Positions 49,751-59,927 of a DNA stretch of 64,000 bases are shown in pieces. Each line of letters opens with the position of its first letter. The first letter of the stretch is position 1. Source of the DNA: Leclercia adecarboxylata (GTDB lineage: Bacteria > Pseudomonadota > Gammaproteobacteria > Enterobacterales > Enterobacteriaceae); contig NZ_CP040889.1 in assembly GCF_006171285.1 (NCBI RefSeq), forward strand, positions 620,001 to 684,000, in the 5' to 3' direction. The translations under genes and the position numbers were made by a program. Below the pieces are notes generated by a model. It had not been told where the DNA came from. It saw nothing but the letters and a program-made list of their open reading frames with translations, and did not search any database.

Positions 49751-50785
49751 TCAGTGAGGGCCACGCAGCTGCTGCTGTAATCTCAGCAGGAGCTCAACCT
49801 CTTCCAGCCGCCGCTGCGTTGTGCGGCTCACCTCCTGCGGGTCGCGTACAAACAGGCTCTGCTCCCCCAGAATATGTTCTGCCAGACAGTTCGCGTAAAT
49901 CGTGCCGCCAAAGCGCCAGCACTGAACCTGCTCGCCGTCGGTGAGCGTCAGCACATCCTCTGCCCCGCGCCGGTCGTGGCTGATGATGCGTCCGTCCCGC
50001 AGATGCAGTCGCAGCCCTTTTTGCCCGCCTGACGGCCCGGCATATTTGTTCAGCCAGATATCCACCGGCACGCCGCCCATCGTCCCCTGAAGATGCGCCT
50101 CGCCTTCGGCAGTGGTCATATCGCCTCTGGCGATATCGCGCCCCAGCCGATCTCTGGCCGTCACGACCTGTAAAGCAAGCTCGCCGCTGCCGCCCAGATA
50201 CCGCACCGTCTCGCGCATCATCGCCAGCACGTGGGTGCCGATATCCAGGATTACCCCATCCGGATGGCGAAGCGTCCGGGTATCCGGCTCGCCGGTGGCA
50301 AAGTTAAGCGCGAAGGGCTCACCCGCCGCGTTAAACCCGCTTGGCTCCTGCAAAAAACCCTCGATCCTGACGATATCAGAAAGGTGTCTGACCAGCCCCA
50401 GGCGCACCAGGTTTATGCGCGCCATCCAGTGATCGAGTGCCAGCACCCGCGCGGCTGCCTCCGGCCTCGCCAGCAGCGATCTCAGTTTTTCGGTCTGGCC
50501 CAGGGTGGCGACGATCGGTTTTTCCACCACGATGCGCGGGATGGAAGACGCCAGCGCCTGCTCAAGCACGTCAAGGTGTTGTAGCGATGCGGTGGTGATA
50601 AACAGCGTATCGAGGGGTCGGGCAAGAAGGTCGGCAAGGGTTGGAACTCGCGTAACGCCATCCAGGGTTTTCGCGGGCTGGATATCAAATCCCGGACAGG
50701 GAAGTGATTCAGCAAAGGTACCTTGTAATGCGGGCAAATAGGCGGTTTCGACTACCGCTCCAAGTCCAACAAACCCAATCTGCAT
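49751..50785 (-). CDS. Gfo/Idh/MocA-family oxidoreductase
   Basis: A 344-residue dehydrogenase-like protein. The Rossmann motif is GFVGLGAVVETAYLPAL, an Ala-for-Gly variant at the third position. RIVVEKPIVATLGQTEKL is the signature VEKP region. The C-terminal domain carries DIGTHVLAMMR with a plausible catalytic histidine. Such proteins usually oxidise or reduce sugars, inositols or pyrroles with NAD(P), and the substrate here is not evident. E. coli K-12 lacks it between yfgJ and der. The POT transporter lies 59 bases upstream on the same strand, so co-expression is possible. Confidence 0.88.
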   Translation of the reverse strand: MQIGFVGLGAVVETAYLPALQGTFAESLPCPGFDIQPAKTLDGVTRVPTLADLLARPLDTLFITTASLQHLDVLEQALASSIPRIVVEKPIVATLGQTEKLRSLLARPEAAARVLALDHWMARINLVRLGLVRHLSDIVRIEGFLQEPSGFNAAGEPFALNFATGEPDTRTLRHPDGVILDIGTHVLAMMRETVRYLGGSGELALQVVTARDRLGRDIARGDMTTAEGEAHLQGTMGGVPVDIWLNKYAGPSGGQKGLRLHLRDGRIISHDRRGAEDVLTLTDGEQVQCWRFGGTIYANCLAEHILGEQSLFVRDPQEVSRTTQRRLEEVELLLRLQQQLRGPH

Positions 50786-50844
50786 CTGAACCTCTTTCGT
50801 TGCATTGCCGGCGCGTAACCACGCCCCGGCAATGTCGGTCAGAT

Positions 50845-52398
50845 TCAGGCGTTAGTTACGGGTTTCGGCTCACTTTTCGTCTGCGCATTTTCCAGCATAC
50901 GACGCACCGGAACAATGAGCACCGTCAGAACGGCGGCACAAATCAGCAGAGCAACGGAGCAGCGCGCGAAGAGATCCGGCAACATATCCAGCTGGTCAGC
51001 CTTCACGTGGCCGCCAATCAGGCCCGCCGCCAGGTTGCCCAGCGCGCTGGCGCAGAACCACAGCCCCATCATCTGGCCGCGCATTCTTTCCGGAGCCAGC
51101 AGGGTCATGGTCGCCAGACCAATCGGGCTCAGGCACAGTTCACCGAGGGTCAGCATCAGGATACTGCCCACCAGCCAGAACGGAGAAACGCCTGCCCCAC
51201 CGTTACTGAGGACGTTCTGCGCCGCCAGCATCATCAGGCCAAAGCCGCCTGCCGCGCACAGAATGCCGATCACGAACTTGGTGATGCTGCTCGGGCGAAT
51301 GTTGTTGCTCGCCAGCTTCGGCCATGCCCAGCTAAAGACCGGTGCCAGCAGAATAATAAACAGGGCGTTAATCGACTGGAACCACACGGCCGGGATTTCG
51401 AAATCGCCGATCATGCGATTAGTGTAGTCGTTGGCAAACAGGTTAAACGACGTCGGTTTTTGCTCGAACGCAGACCAGAAGAACGCCGCAGACACCAGCA
51501 GAATGAAGCAGACCAGCAGTCTGGCGCGCTCTTTACGGTTCAGACCGGCAAAGACAAACAGCCAGATGAAGTAGAGGGCCACCGAGGCGGCAATGAAGTA
51601 AACCAGCACGCTGGCCACGGCAACCGGGTTAATTACAATCACGCCCTGGGCGATCAGAGTGACGATAATCGCGACACCCGCTGCCAGCGCCAGCAGCCAG
51701 CCGCCAACACCGTTTTTCTTCACCACCGGGCTGTTCCAGGTGGAGTCCAGCCCCACTTCGCTGTCGTAGCGTTTCATCGCCGGAACGGCAAACAGGCGGA
51801 AGATGACCAGCGCGACCAGCATCCCGATGCCGCCGATGCCAAAGCCCCAGTGCCAGCCGTGAGATTTAATCAGCCAGCCGGAGATCAGCGGCGCGATAAA
51901 TGAGCCCATGTTGATGCCCATATAGAACAGCGAGAAGCCGCCGTCACGACGCGCATCGCCTTTCTTATACAGGGTGCCGACCATTACCGAGATGCAGGTT
52001 TTGAACAGGCCCGAACCAAGGACAATAAACATCAGGCCGATAAAGAACAGGTTGTTGCCCATCACCGCAGACAGCGCAATCGACAGGTGGCCGAGCGCGA
52101 TCAGAATTGAACCGTACCAGACCGCTCTCTGCTGTCCGAGCCAGTTATCCGCCAGCCAGCCGCCCGGCAGCGCGGCCAGGTACATGGTCCCGGCAAAGAT
52201 ACCGACGATGGCGGAGGCGTTTTCACGCGCCAGCCCCATCCCGCCGTCATAGACGGTGGCGGCCATAAACAGGATCAGTAGTGGACGAATGCCGTAAAAC
52301 GAGAAGCGCTCCCACATCTCGGTGAAGAACAGCGAGCCAAGTGGATAAGGATGGCCGAAGAAAGTTCGGCTTTCGTTTTTATTAACAGAGGATTGCAT
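50845..52398 (-). CDS. POT/PTR-family peptide transporter
   Basis: A 517-residue proton-coupled oligopeptide transporter. The ATG at 52398 follows GGGAG. A further in-frame start at 52437 lacks a ribosome site. The family signature ExxER is at 27-31 (EMWERFSFYG), with GGWLADNWLGQQRAVWYG in the 2-3 loop and FSLFYMGINMGSFIAPLISG as the PTR2 motif. FEQKPTSFNLFANDYTNRM and a PIGLATMTLLAPERMRGQMM segment complete the pattern, with about 12-14 spans. It is distinct from the shorter E. coli DtpA-D proteins. It sits beside the Gfo/Idh gene in an insertion between yfgJ and der. Confidence 0.9.
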   Translation of the reverse strand: MQSSVNKNESRTFFGHPYPLGSLFFTEMWERFSFYGIRPLLILFMAATVYDGGMGLARENASAIVGIFAGTMYLAALPGGWLADNWLGQQRAVWYGSILIALGHLSIALSAVMGNNLFFIGLMFIVLGSGLFKTCISVMVGTLYKKGDARRDGGFSLFYMGINMGSFIAPLISGWLIKSHGWHWGFGIGGIGMLVALVIFRLFAVPAMKRYDSEVGLDSTWNSPVVKKNGVGGWLLALAAGVAIIVTLIAQGVIVINPVAVASVLVYFIAASVALYFIWLFVFAGLNRKERARLLVCFILLVSAAFFWSAFEQKPTSFNLFANDYTNRMIGDFEIPAVWFQSINALFIILLAPVFSWAWPKLASNNIRPSSITKFVIGILCAAGGFGLMMLAAQNVLSNGGAGVSPFWLVGSILMLTLGELCLSPIGLATMTLLAPERMRGQMMGLWFCASALGNLAAGLIGGHVKADQLDMLPDLFARCSVALLICAAVLTVLIVPVRRMLENAQTKSEPKPVTNA

Positions 52399-52608
52399 AA
52401 TTCTCCCGAGATGATGTGTCGTCGTGCTTGTAAACACCGGAGGTCAGCCACGCAGAGAGTGTTCTGGCGGCTTTTTTACATCCGGCGAAATGTTATTTAA
52501 CCATTTGATAACCTGAGGCTACTTTTGTCCAGCCCCCACCCCACCACCAAAAGATGAAAATTCGACAATCGTCTTATTTCTTAGATTTTATGTTGGATAA
52601 ACATGAAT

Positions 52609-52624
52609 AGTGATTGACATCACA
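52609..52624. promoter_or_regulatory. CRP-like site upstream of the POT transporter
   Basis: AGTGA-TTGACA-TCACA matches the CRP consensus TGTGA-N6-TCACA at nine of ten half-site bases. It lies about 210 bases upstream of the transporter start in an AT-rich 308-base spacer that otherwise holds only the der terminator. Confidence 0.5.
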
Positions 52625-52664
52625 TCAATAATTATTCGTTGCTTTCAGAGGAGTTGAGGCATAA

Positions 52665-52691
52665 AAAAACCCGCGACAGGCGCGGGTTTTT
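52665..52691. terminator. Terminator of der
   Basis: AAAAACCCGCG-ACAGG-CGCGGGTTTTT, 15 bases beyond the der stop, T-rich on both strands. Confidence 0.9.
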
Positions 52692-52706
52692 CAGCAGATC
52701 GGCTAA

Positions 52707-54179
52707 TTATTTGCTTTTCTTGATGTGTTTAATCAAACGCTTACGCTTACGCATCTGGTTCGGGGTCAGGGTGTTGCGTTTGTTGGCAAACGGGTTGTCC
52801 CCTTCCTTGAACTGAATGCGGATCGGCGTACCCATCACGTCCAGCGATTTGCGGAAGTAGTTCATCAGGTAGCGTTTGTAAGAATCGGGCAGATCCTTCA
52901 CCTGGTTACCGTGGATAACCACGATAGGCGGGTTATAACCCCCCGCGTGGGCATACTTCAGCTTCACGCGACGACCGCGCACCAGCGGTGGCTGATGGTC
53001 TTCTGCCGCCATGGTCATGATGCGGGTCAGCATCGCGGTACCCACACGACGGGTGGAGCTGTCGTAGGCTTCGCGAACGGATTCGAACAGGTTGCCGACG
53101 CCGCTGCCGTGCAGGGCAGAGATAAAGTGCACGCGGGCAAAGTCGATAAAGCCCAGACGGAAGTCCAGCGTCTCTTTCACCTGCTCACGTACTTCATTGC
53201 TCAGGCCATCCCACTTGTTGACGACGATAACCAGTGAGCGCCCACTATTGAGGATAAAGCCGAGCAGGGAGAGATCCTGATCGGAGATGCCTTCACGGGC
53301 ATCGATAACCAGCATCACCACGTTGGCGTCTTCAATCGCCTGCAGAGTTTTGATTACCGAGAATTTTTCCACCACGTCGGTGATTTTGCCGCGCTTACGC
53401 ACGCCCGCGGTGTCGATCAGCACGTATTCACGCTCGTCGCGCTGCATGGGGATATAGATGCTGTCGCGGGTCGTGCCCGGCATGTCGTACACCACCACGC
53501 GGTCTTCACCGAGGATGCGGTTAGTAAGTGTGGACTTACCTACGTTCGGACGACCAACAATCGCCAGCTTGATCGGCAGATCCTGCGGGTTGAAGTCGTC
53601 TTCAGGCTCTTCTTCGCCCTCTTCACCTTCTTCGAACTGCGCCCAGTATTCTGCGTCTTCATCGACCTCTTCCGGCGGGCTGATCTCGTCAACGTACGGC
53701 AGGAGTGCGGTTTCCAGCAGGCTGGTTACGCCACGGCCGTGAGAGGCGGCGATCGGATAGATGTCGCCCAGGCCCAATGACCAGAAATCCGCCATCGCCT
53801 GATCGGGATCGATGCCGTCAGTTTTGTTTGCCACCAGGAAAGTGGCTTTTTCACGCGAGCGCAGGTGCTTGGCGATAGCCGAGTCGGCAGGCATCAGGCC
53901 CGCACGCGCATCGACCATAAACAGCACGATGTCGGCTTCTTCAATCGCCAGCAGGGATTGCTCCGCCATGCGGGTTTCAACGCCGTCCTCTGTACCGTCG
54001 ATACCACCGGTATCGATACAGATAAACTCACGACCTTCCACTTCGGCACGACCGTACTTACGGTCACGCGTGAGCCCCGGGAAATCCGCAACCAGCGCAT
54101 CACGGGTGCGTGTTAAACGGTTAAAAAGAGTGGATTTTCCAACGTTCGGGCGCCCGACAAGCGCGACCACAGGTACCAT
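52707..54179 (-). CDS. der: Ribosome-associated GTPase Der (EngA)
   Basis: A 490-residue essential GTPase for 50S assembly (E. coli 490). Two tandem G domains each show GRPNVGKST, with [13 protein letters not shown] then NKTD in the first, and [13 protein letters not shown] then NKWD in the second. They are joined by a very acidic linker ([15 protein letters not shown], about 165-185). A KH-like domain ends in basic [21 protein letters not shown] lies eight bases before the ATG. Confidence 0.97.
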   Translation of the reverse strand: MVPVVALVGRPNVGKSTLFNRLTRTRDALVADFPGLTRDRKYGRAEVEGREFICIDTGGIDGTEDGVETRMAEQSLLAIEEADIVLFMVDARAGLMPADSAIAKHLRSREKATFLVANKTDGIDPDQAMADFWSLGLGDIYPIAASHGRGVTSLLETALLPYVDEISPPEEVDEDAEYWAQFEEGEEGEEEPEDDFNPQDLPIKLAIVGRPNVGKSTLTNRILGEDRVVVYDMPGTTRDSIYIPMQRDEREYVLIDTAGVRKRGKITDVVEKFSVIKTLQAIEDANVVMLVIDAREGISDQDLSLLGFILNSGRSLVIVVNKWDGLSNEVREQVKETLDFRLGFIDFARVHFISALHGSGVGNLFESVREAYDSSTRRVGTAMLTRIMTMAAEDHQPPLVRGRRVKLKYAHAGGYNPPIVVIHGNQVKDLPDSYKRYLMNYFRKSLDVMGTPIRIQFKEGDNPFANKRNTLTPNQMRKRKRLIKHIKKSK

Positions 54180-54239
54180 GTTTAAAGCCTCATAAAATTC
54201 GATATCACGTCGCGTTTGCGGCGTTTTTTAAAAAATCAA

Positions 54240-54267
54240 AACGGCCCCTGAAGCAACAGGAGCCGTT
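54240..54267 (-). terminator. Terminator of bamB
   Basis: AACGGC-CCCTG-AAGCAA-CAGG-AGCCGTT with a TTTTGATTTTTT tail on the minus strand, 22 bases beyond bamB. Der therefore has or needs its own promoter, or read-through. Confidence 0.75.
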
Positions 54268-54289
54268 GAGTATACTACAACCGCGGTGA

Positions 54290-55468
54290 TTAACGCGTGA
54301 TCGCGTACAGCGTACCGTCTTTTGCCTGGATCAGCAGTTTGCCGTCAACCGATACCGGCTCGGTCAGGAAACCGGAACTGTCGACTTTCTCCTGGGCAAC
54401 AAAACGACCGTTGCTCGGGTCAATCCAGTGCATGTAACCTTCGCTATCACCCACCACCAGGCTGCCATTATAGAGCGCCGGTGCGGTCAGCAGACGGTGC
54501 AGCAGATCGCTTTGCGTCCACAGCGTCACGCCGCCTTCAGTGCTCAGGGCCAGCAGGCGGTCGTTCTGATCGACCAGATAGATGCGGTTGCCGTCGACGA
54601 TGAAATCATTCACCGAGCCCAGCTCACGTTTCCACATGATCTGGCCGCTACGCAGATCCATCGCGGTCAGGTTGCCGTTATAGGCCAGGGCATACACCAC
54701 GCCGTTGACGATAACCGGGGTGGTATCCACGTCGCTCAGACGGTCGATTTCGGTCGGACCGGTAGCCTGAGAGATACGCTGCTGCCAGATCAACTGGCCC
54801 TGCTGCATCAGCACGGCGCTGACGCGACCGTTATCACCGCCCACGATGGCAGCACCAAACGCGGTGGCCGGAGCTGATTCACCGCGCAGGGAGAGCGCAG
54901 GCATATCCAGGTTTACGGTCCACTTCACCGCGCCGTCAGTTTCGTTCAGCGCCTGCAGCTGGCCGTTTGCGGTATGTACCAGCACCATGCCATCGCTGAC
55001 GACCGGACGAGAGAGTGCTTCGCCAGCCACGCGGGTTTGCCAGGCAATGGAACCATCGCTGGCGTTAAGGGCATAGACCTGGGCCTTCTCGCTACCGATA
55101 TAGACATGGCCACCGGCAACCGTTACGCCACCTGACAGCAGCGCTGGCGTGCGTGACAGCCAGCCGCTTTTCTCGGCGAGGTTAACCGACCAGACTTCTT
55201 TGCCGTCATCGGCGTTCAGGGCTTTCACCGAGCCTTTGCGGTCAGCCGCATAGACAACGCCGTCCGCTGATGCCGGGTGCAGGTTAGAGTAGAAATCGCC
55301 AATACCGCCGCCCACGGAGGTGCTCCAGGCGGTGGATGGCTCAAACTGGTTTTCAACCGTCGGCAGTGGCGACATGGTGACAACATCTTCTTCGCCGCTG
55401 AACAGTGAACAGCCGCTCAATAACGTAACGGAAAGCAGTCCTGGCAGAAGTAATTTACGCAATTGCAT
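54290..55468 (-). CDS. bamB: Outer membrane assembly lipoprotein BamB
   Basis: A 392-residue lipoprotein of the BAM complex (E. coli 392). The signal peptide ends in lipobox LLSGC with C20 acylated. Eight PQQ-like beta-propeller blades follow, visible as repeats such as VYALNASDGSIAWQTRV, LQALNETDGAVKWTVNL and LTAMDLRSGQIMWKREL. It scaffolds BamA in the periplasm. It lies 10 bases after yfgM; bamC and bepA elsewhere in the window act in the same process. Confidence 0.97.
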   Translation of the reverse strand: MQLRKLLLPGLLSVTLLSGCSLFSGEEDVVTMSPLPTVENQFEPSTAWSTSVGGGIGDFYSNLHPASADGVVYAADRKGSVKALNADDGKEVWSVNLAEKSGWLSRTPALLSGGVTVAGGHVYIGSEKAQVYALNASDGSIAWQTRVAGEALSRPVVSDGMVLVHTANGQLQALNETDGAVKWTVNLDMPALSLRGESAPATAFGAAIVGGDNGRVSAVLMQQGQLIWQQRISQATGPTEIDRLSDVDTTPVIVNGVVYALAYNGNLTAMDLRSGQIMWKRELGSVNDFIVDGNRIYLVDQNDRLLALSTEGGVTLWTQSDLLHRLLTAPALYNGSLVVGDSEGYMHWIDPSNGRFVAQEKVDSSGFLTEPVSVDGKLLIQAKDGTLYAITR

Positions 55469-55478
55469 CGGGTCCCTC

Positions 55479-56099
55479 TCAGACGGACAAATTATTTATT
55501 TTCATCTGCAGCATTTCGCTCAGCGCTGGGGAGGCGTTACTTTTCACGCCCGCTTCCCACGCGCTGCGCGCGCCCTGTTTGTCACCTTTGCTCAGCAGTG
55601 CTTCACCACGCAGGTCGGCGACAATAGCGGCAAAACCTTCACCTTTAACGCTGTCCAGCGTCTTCAGCGCTTCGTCAGCTTTCTTCTGCTGAACCTGAAT
55701 ACGGGCAAGGCGCAGATTGATAACCGCTTTCAGGTTATCGTCTTTAGCTGCTGCCAGACCCTGCTGCAGCTGTGCCGCCGCTTTATCCAGCTCATTTTTA
55801 TCAACCAGCTGCTGAGCCACTTCCAGCGACGCCAGCGCGCCGTAGGTGTTTTTATTGTCAGCGGCAAATTTCTCTGCCGCCGTCAGCGTTTGCGGCTGAT
55901 CGGCGCGGATTGCGCTCACGGTATTTTCATACTGTAAGGAAGAACCGCGCGCCGAATCGACCTGATGACTGTTCCAGTAACGCCAGCCCACCAGCGCGCC
56001 AATACCTAAAATTACCCCAACAGCCAGGGCTTTGCCGTTTTCGGCAAAGAAGCGTTTGATCGCATCAACCTGGTCGTTTTCGTTCTCGTAAATTTCCAC
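55479..56099 (-). CDS. yfgM: YfgM, inner-membrane TPR-like ancillary SecYEG protein
   Basis: A 206-residue protein (E. coli 206) starting at GTG 56099, with AAGGAG nine bases upstream. An earlier in-frame start at 56144 lies inside hisS and is rejected. The short cytosolic end MEIYENENDQVDAIKRFF precedes one span (about 23-40, ALAVGVILGIGALVGWRYW). The periplasmic part is a TPR-like helical domain (YGALASLEVAQQLVDKNELD). YfgM pairs with PpiD near the translocon and influences the Rcs response. It follows hisS by 13 bases. Confidence 0.93.
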   Translation of the reverse strand: MEIYENENDQVDAIKRFFAENGKALAVGVILGIGALVGWRYWNSHQVDSARGSSLQYENTVSAIRADQPQTLTAAEKFAADNKNTYGALASLEVAQQLVDKNELDKAAAQLQQGLAAAKDDNLKAVINLRLARIQVQQKKADEALKTLDSVKGEGFAAIVADLRGEALLSKGDKQGARSAWEAGVKSNASPALSEMLQMKINNLSV

Positions 56100-56112
56100 G
56101 CAGTCCTTCTCC

Positions 56113-57387
56113 TTAGCCCAGTAGAGTGCGCAAGTGCGCCGCAACGCCGTCCTGCGTTACCGTTGTTTGCTCACCAGAGCGCAGATCTTTCACTACGACT
56201 TCGCCGTTAGCCACTTCTGACTCGCCGAGTACCAGTGCGATACGCGCGCCCCACTTATCGGCACGGGCGAACTGTTTCTTAAAGTTGCCGCCGCCGTGGT
56301 TGGTCATCAGCTTAGCGTCCGGCAGCGCATCGCGCACGCGTTCAGCAAGCTGCATTGCCGCAGACTGCGTTTCCGCGCCTGAGGCTACCAGGTATATATC
56401 GACAACAGGATCGGCTTTAAATTCCGGATTAACTGCCTGAACTAACAAAACAAGTCGCTCCAGGCCCATGGCAAAGCCAACTGCAGGTGCAGGACGACCG
56501 CCTAACTGCTCTACCAGGCCGTCGTAACGACCGCCGGCACAGACAGTACCCTGTGATCCGAGGCTGCTGGTGACCCACTCAAATACGGTGCGGTTATAGT
56601 AGTCGAGACCACGTACCAGACGCTGGTTAACCGTATAGGTGATACCGGCACCTTCCAGCAGTTTGCACAGACCGGCAAAATGTTCGCGGGAGTCGTCATC
56701 CAGGTAATCGCCCAGCGCAGGCGCATCGTTCAGCAGTGCCTGTACGTCCGGGTTCTTGGAGTCCAGCACGCGCAGCGGGTTGCTGTACATACGGCGTTTG
56801 CAGTCTTCGTCCAGCTTCTCTTTGTGCTGTTCCAGGAAGGCTACCAGCGCATCGCGGTAGTTAGCGCGCGCTTCAAGAGAACCGATAGAGTTCAGCTCCA
56901 GCGTAACGTGCTCGGCAATGCCCAGCGCACGCCACCAGCGGGCGGTCAGCATGATCAGCTCAGCGTCGATGTCCGGGCCCTGCAGGCCAAAGGCTTCGAC
57001 ACCCAGCTGGTTAAACTGACGGTAGCGGCCTTTCTGCGGACGTTCGTGGCGGAACATCGGGCCGATATACCACAGGCGTTGCTCCTGATTGTACAGGAGA
57101 CCATGCTCGATGCCGGCGCGTACACATCCCGCCGTACCTTCCGGACGTAAGGTCAGGCTGTCGCCGTTACGATCCTCAAAGGTGTACATCTCTTTTTCAA
57201 CCACGTCGGTGACTTCGCCGATAGCGCGTTTGAATAACGGGGTCTGCTCTACAATCGGCAAACGGATTTCGCTGTAACCGTAGCTGCCGAGCACCTGTTT
57301 CAGGGTGCCTTCAATGCGCTGCCAGATGGCGGTCTCGCCAGGCAGATAATCGTTCATGCCGCGAATGGCTTGAATATTCTTTGCCAC
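56113..57387 (-). CDS. hisS: Histidyl-tRNA synthetase
   Basis: A 424-residue class II synthetase (E. coli 424) starting at GTG 57387. Motif 2 is in [20 protein letters not shown], with [15 protein letters not shown] as the histidine-specific motif and [13 protein letters not shown], followed by [12 protein letters not shown] (motif 3) with the catalytic arginine. A C-terminal anticodon-binding domain follows ([14 protein letters not shown]). A terminator-like hairpin separates it from ispG. Confidence 0.97.
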   Translation of the reverse strand: MAKNIQAIRGMNDYLPGETAIWQRIEGTLKQVLGSYGYSEIRLPIVEQTPLFKRAIGEVTDVVEKEMYTFEDRNGDSLTLRPEGTAGCVRAGIEHGLLYNQEQRLWYIGPMFRHERPQKGRYRQFNQLGVEAFGLQGPDIDAELIMLTARWWRALGIAEHVTLELNSIGSLEARANYRDALVAFLEQHKEKLDEDCKRRMYSNPLRVLDSKNPDVQALLNDAPALGDYLDDDSREHFAGLCKLLEGAGITYTVNQRLVRGLDYYNRTVFEWVTSSLGSQGTVCAGGRYDGLVEQLGGRPAPAVGFAMGLERLVLLVQAVNPEFKADPVVDIYLVASGAETQSAAMQLAERVRDALPDAKLMTNHGGGNFKKQFARADKWGARIALVLGESEVANGEVVVKDLRSGEQTTVTQDGVAAHLRTLLG

Positions 57388-57409
57388 GTTTGTTCTCTTT
57401 CTATAGACA

Positions 57410-57443
57410 AAAATGAACCCTGGGGTTCGTAACCGAAGGGTTC
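57410..57443 (-). terminator. Terminator-like hairpin between ispG and hisS
   Basis: GAACCCT...AGGGTTC arms (57415-57421 and 57437-57443) with an ATTTTTG tail on the minus strand. A second small hairpin, GGAAGC-AGACC-GCTTCC, lies at 57455-57471. Confidence 0.6.
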
Positions 57444-57478
57444 AATCATACACAGGAAGCAGACCGCTTCCCATCACG

Positions 57479-58597
57479 TTATTTTTCGACCTGGAGCACG
57501 CTGATGCGCTGCGCTTCATCCAGCATGGCCGCTTTGGCGCGGATATGGGCTTCAAGCTGATCAATCATGTCGCCATTATCCAGACGATCTTTGCGAACGC
57601 CATCTTCATAGAGACCACTTTTCTTGTTGCCGCCCGTAACGCCAAGTGTTGACACCAGCGCTTCACCCGGACCGTTCACCACACAGCCGATGATCGAGAC
57701 GTCCATTGGGGTGATGATATCTTCCAGACGCTGCTCAAGCGCATTCACGGTACCGATGACATCAAACTCCTGGCGCGAACAGGTCGGGCAGGCGATAAAG
57801 TTGATGCCGCGGGCACGAATACGCAGGGATTTCAGAATGTCGAAACCGACCTTAATCTCTTCCACCGGATCGGCGGCCAGCGAGACGCGCAGGGTATCGC
57901 CGATACCTTCGTTCAATAGCAGACCGAGGCCAATGGCTGATTTCACTGCCCCACTGCGGGCGCCACCGGCTTCGGTGATCCCGAGGTGCAGCGGCTGGTC
58001 GATCTGCTTCGCCAGCAGGCGATAGGATTCGACGGCAAGGAAAACATCGGAGGCTTTCACGCTGACTTTGAACTGGTCGAAGTTCAGACGATCGAGATGA
58101 TCCACATGGCGCATAGCGGATTCGAGCAGCGCCTGCGGCGTCGGCTCGCCATATTTTTCCTGCAGATCTTTTTCCAGAGAACCGGCGTTCACGCCGATAC
58201 GGATGGGGATGTTCTTGTCGCGGGCGCAATCAACCACCGCGCGGATACGCTCTTCGCTACCGATATTGCCGGGGTTGATACGCAGGCAATCGACGCCGTA
58301 TTCCGCCACTTTCAGCGCGATACGGTAATCGAAGTGAATATCGGCAACCAGCGGAACAGAGACCTGCTGCTTGATGAGCCTGAACGCTTCTGCCGCATCC
58401 ATCGTGGGCACGGAAACGCGGACAATGTCTGCGCCTACACGTTCTAATGCTTTGATCTGATTGACCGTCGCTTCCACATCAGTGGTGCGGGTGTTGGTCA
58501 TCGACTGAACGGCGATGGGGGCACCATCGCCAATTGGCACATTCCCGACGTAAATACGTTTCGATTTTCTACGTGGAATAGGAGCCTGGTTATGCAT
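57479..58597 (-). CDS. ispG: 4-hydroxy-3-methylbut-2-en-1-yl diphosphate synthase
   Basis: A 372-residue 4Fe-4S enzyme (E. coli GcpE/IspG 372) of the methylerythritol phosphate pathway, converting MEcPP to HMBPP. The N-terminal barrel carries [19 protein letters not shown] and [11 protein letters not shown]. Cluster cysteines are in [10 protein letters not shown] and [10 protein letters not shown]. The ATG at 58597 follows GGGAG. rodZ lies 30 bases upstream on the same strand. Confidence 0.97.
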   Translation of the reverse strand: MHNQAPIPRRKSKRIYVGNVPIGDGAPIAVQSMTNTRTTDVEATVNQIKALERVGADIVRVSVPTMDAAEAFRLIKQQVSVPLVADIHFDYRIALKVAEYGVDCLRINPGNIGSEERIRAVVDCARDKNIPIRIGVNAGSLEKDLQEKYGEPTPQALLESAMRHVDHLDRLNFDQFKVSVKASDVFLAVESYRLLAKQIDQPLHLGITEAGGARSGAVKSAIGLGLLLNEGIGDTLRVSLAADPVEEIKVGFDILKSLRIRARGINFIACPTCSRQEFDVIGTVNALEQRLEDIITPMDVSIIGCVVNGPGEALVSTLGVTGGNKKSGLYEDGVRKDRLDNGDMIDQLEAHIRAKAAMLDEAQRISVLQVEK

Positions 58598-58627
58598 GGA
58601 AAATCTCCCGCGTTGCCTGTCTGTTAC

Positions 58628-59635
58628 TTACTGTGCTGCTGATTGTTCGGCATTTACGGTCAGGCGCGCAACCTGGTTAGTTCTGATAAAACGGCTCAGA
58701 TCGACAGGTTTACCCTGGAACTGGATCTGGACCGCAGCCGGAGCACCAATCTTGAGCTTGTACGGCGCCTGGCCTGTCAGATTTAAATTCCCGTCTTTAC
58801 GCTGCAGGCCGCTGAACAGCTTTTTGCCCGTTGCATCGGTCACTTCCAGCCAGCAATCAGCGGTGAAGTTCATCACCAGCGCGTTCGGGTCGGCAGTTGC
58901 CGCCGCAACGCCTGCCGGATCGGAAGGCAACGTCTGGGTGGCATCCGCCGTTGCCGCAGGCGCGGTTGCAGGTGCAGCGTCAACGTTAGCCTGAGATGGC
59001 GAAACTACCGCGTTGTCTGCGGGTGCCTGCGCCGTCTGTTCGGCGGTTGGCGCAGCACTCTGCGCCGTTGCCGTATCCTGAGTGCCGGTTGCTGGTGCCT
59101 GCGTTTCGCTGGCGGTCGCAGAAGCATCGGTATTCAGCGGGATGCTCTGGGCACCATCGCCCGCTGAGTTGTTCAGCTCGGCTGAAGTCTGATCGGCCAT
59201 GGTGGTGATCTCTTCCTGCTGCGCCTTGTGGTTTTGCCACCACCATGCGCCCGTCAGGCCGATCACCACAAACAGCACCAGCCAGGTAAAGCTCATCAGC
59301 CAGCCATCACGTTTTTTACGACGCTTGCCCAGGGAAAAACTCTGCATCGGCGCGACTTTCGCCGCTCTGACCGGTGCCTGTTTTTCCATCATTGGCAGCA
59401 GTTCATCTTCAGGGATATGCACCAGTTTCGCATATGAGCGGATATAACCACGCAGAAACGTTGAAGCAAGATCGGCAGGAGCCTTATCTTCTTCAATATC
59501 GCGGACCGTGGAAACCTTCAGACATAAGCGCTCCGCAACGACTTGCTGGCTTAGTCCGAGTTGTTCACGGGCGTTGCGAAGACGAACGCCAGTGGAAAGT
59601 GCTGCATTTTGGTCGTGAGTGGCTTCAGTATTCAT
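58628..59635 (-). CDS. rodZ: Cytoskeleton protein RodZ
   Basis: A 335-residue bitopic membrane protein (E. coli 337) that links MreB to the elongasome and sets rod shape. The cytosolic Xre-type helix-turn-helix at about 15-85 ([20 protein letters not shown]) binds MreB. A basic juxtamembrane patch (GKRRKKRD) leads to the single span at 111-133. The periplasmic linker is Ala/Thr/Gln-rich and of low complexity (about 165-235), followed by a beta-domain ([20 protein letters not shown]). Confidence 0.95.
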   Translation of the reverse strand: MNTEATHDQNAALSTGVRLRNAREQLGLSQQVVAERLCLKVSTVRDIEEDKAPADLASTFLRGYIRSYAKLVHIPEDELLPMMEKQAPVRAAKVAPMQSFSLGKRRKKRDGWLMSFTWLVLFVVIGLTGAWWWQNHKAQQEEITTMADQTSAELNNSAGDGAQSIPLNTDASATASETQAPATGTQDTATAQSAAPTAEQTAQAPADNAVVSPSQANVDAAPATAPAATADATQTLPSDPAGVAAATADPNALVMNFTADCWLEVTDATGKKLFSGLQRKDGNLNLTGQAPYKLKIGAPAAVQIQFQGKPVDLSRFIRTNQVARLTVNAEQSAAQ

Positions 59636-59892
59636 TCGCTACAACTAATGGTACGTGAAAATTGAGGATCCTGGCGCCGGTGAGTCACAATGCCACCCGC
59701 ACCGCGAAACTTCTGGTCAGTTAACCTTAGTAAGACCGCACAACCCTGTCAGGTTTACATTGGCAGAGGCGGCTTGTCAGTGAGGCTAAACTGTTGTTGC
59801 GTCGTTACATACTGCCTTAAAGTCATATAAAACGCACCGTAATTATTACCCATAAACCGGCGCAATGACTGTTTATTCGCATCCGCAGCCGC

Positions 59893-59915
59893 CACGGCGC
59901 AATTAACGCGCCGTG
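59893..59915. other. Hairpin between rlmN and rodZ
   Basis: CACGGCGC-AATTAAC-GCGCCGTG, 12 bases beyond the rlmN stop. It lacks a T-run, so it may be a processing or stability element. The rest of the 292-base rlmN-rodZ spacer shows no gene. Confidence 0.55.
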
Positions 59916-59927
59916 ACTGCATAATAA

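Noticed and set aside
52614..52629. FNR site TTGAC...ATCAA upstream of the POT transporter
   Set aside because: The half-sites are separated by five rather than four bases; the overlapping CRP-like dyad is the better match.
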